64,000 bases of DNA from Hypholoma sublateritium FD-334 SS-4 (Eukaryota; Basidiomycota; Agaricomycetes; Agaricales; Strophariaceae), in NCBI GenBank assembly GCA_000827495.1, contig KN817634.1:22883-86882 (forward strand), written 5' to 3'. The position numbers and the translations under genes are program-made. The notes below the pieces were generated by a model that made no database searches, was not told where the DNA came from, and saw only the letters and a list, made by a program, of their open reading frames with translations. Every line of letters starts with the position of its first letter. Positions within the stretch are counted from its first letter, which is position 1. Below, one piece after another: positions 63,990 through 64,000 of this stretch.

Positions 63990-64000
63990 ACAAAAACCTA

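Overview
The window comes from a filamentous basidiomycete, most likely an Agaricomycete. The genes carry many short introns (mostly 41-78 nt, GT..AG with CTRAY-type branch sites). They include a long-type unspecific peroxygenase, a chitin synthase copy, an ABCC transporter, an AIF-like flavoprotein, an F-box protein, SRPK-like kinases, and several gene families I associate with mushroom-forming fungi (HECT-like, JmjC-like, Mug135-like, coiled-coil acidic proteins). Scattered n bases and a gap of about 1 kb (about 50407-51390) mark a draft assembly, so some frameshifts may be sequencing errors.

Layout. 1-16 kb: a partial minus-strand gene with tandem acidic/hydrophobic repeats, divergent from a 941-residue Cys-cluster/coiled-coil gene; a second coiled-coil gene on the minus strand; a three-exon viroplasmin-like small protein; an intron-bearing histidyl-tRNA synthetase relic; and a ten-exon HECT-like gene with a nonsense codon. 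16-18.5 kb: GC-rich sequence with a decayed minus-strand gene. 18.5-25.4 kb (minus): a 13-exon gene of about 1368 codons ending in a JmjC-like domain whose metal ligands look lost, then a Mug135-like gene. 25.5-27.2 kb: a deleted chitin synthase copy. 27.2-30.9 kb: gene-poor, with three copies of a dispersed repeat.

31-41.4 kb is the best preserved block, all on the plus strand: AIF-like oxidoreductase, a 33-exon ABCC transporter and a secreted peroxygenase. Together they would suit redox or xenobiotic metabolism, but that link is inference only. At 41.85-42.03 kb lies a U2 snRNA gene on the minus strand with its own TATA box. 44-50 kb: an F-box gene, a frameshifted SRPK-like kinase flanked by two copies of its 3' region, and a second kinase-like gene. 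After the gap come a small conserved minus-strand gene (53.6-54.0 kb) and a ten-exon coiled-coil gene with an in-frame TGA (54.3-57.5 kb). 57.5-64 kb is mostly fragments and ambiguous sequence, ending in a partial minus-strand Cys-cluster gene at the edge.

Overall the intact housekeeping-type genes stand among decaying or fast-evolving multigene families. All exon models were drawn by eye from splice signals and reading-frame phase; names rest on recognised motifs, not on searches.
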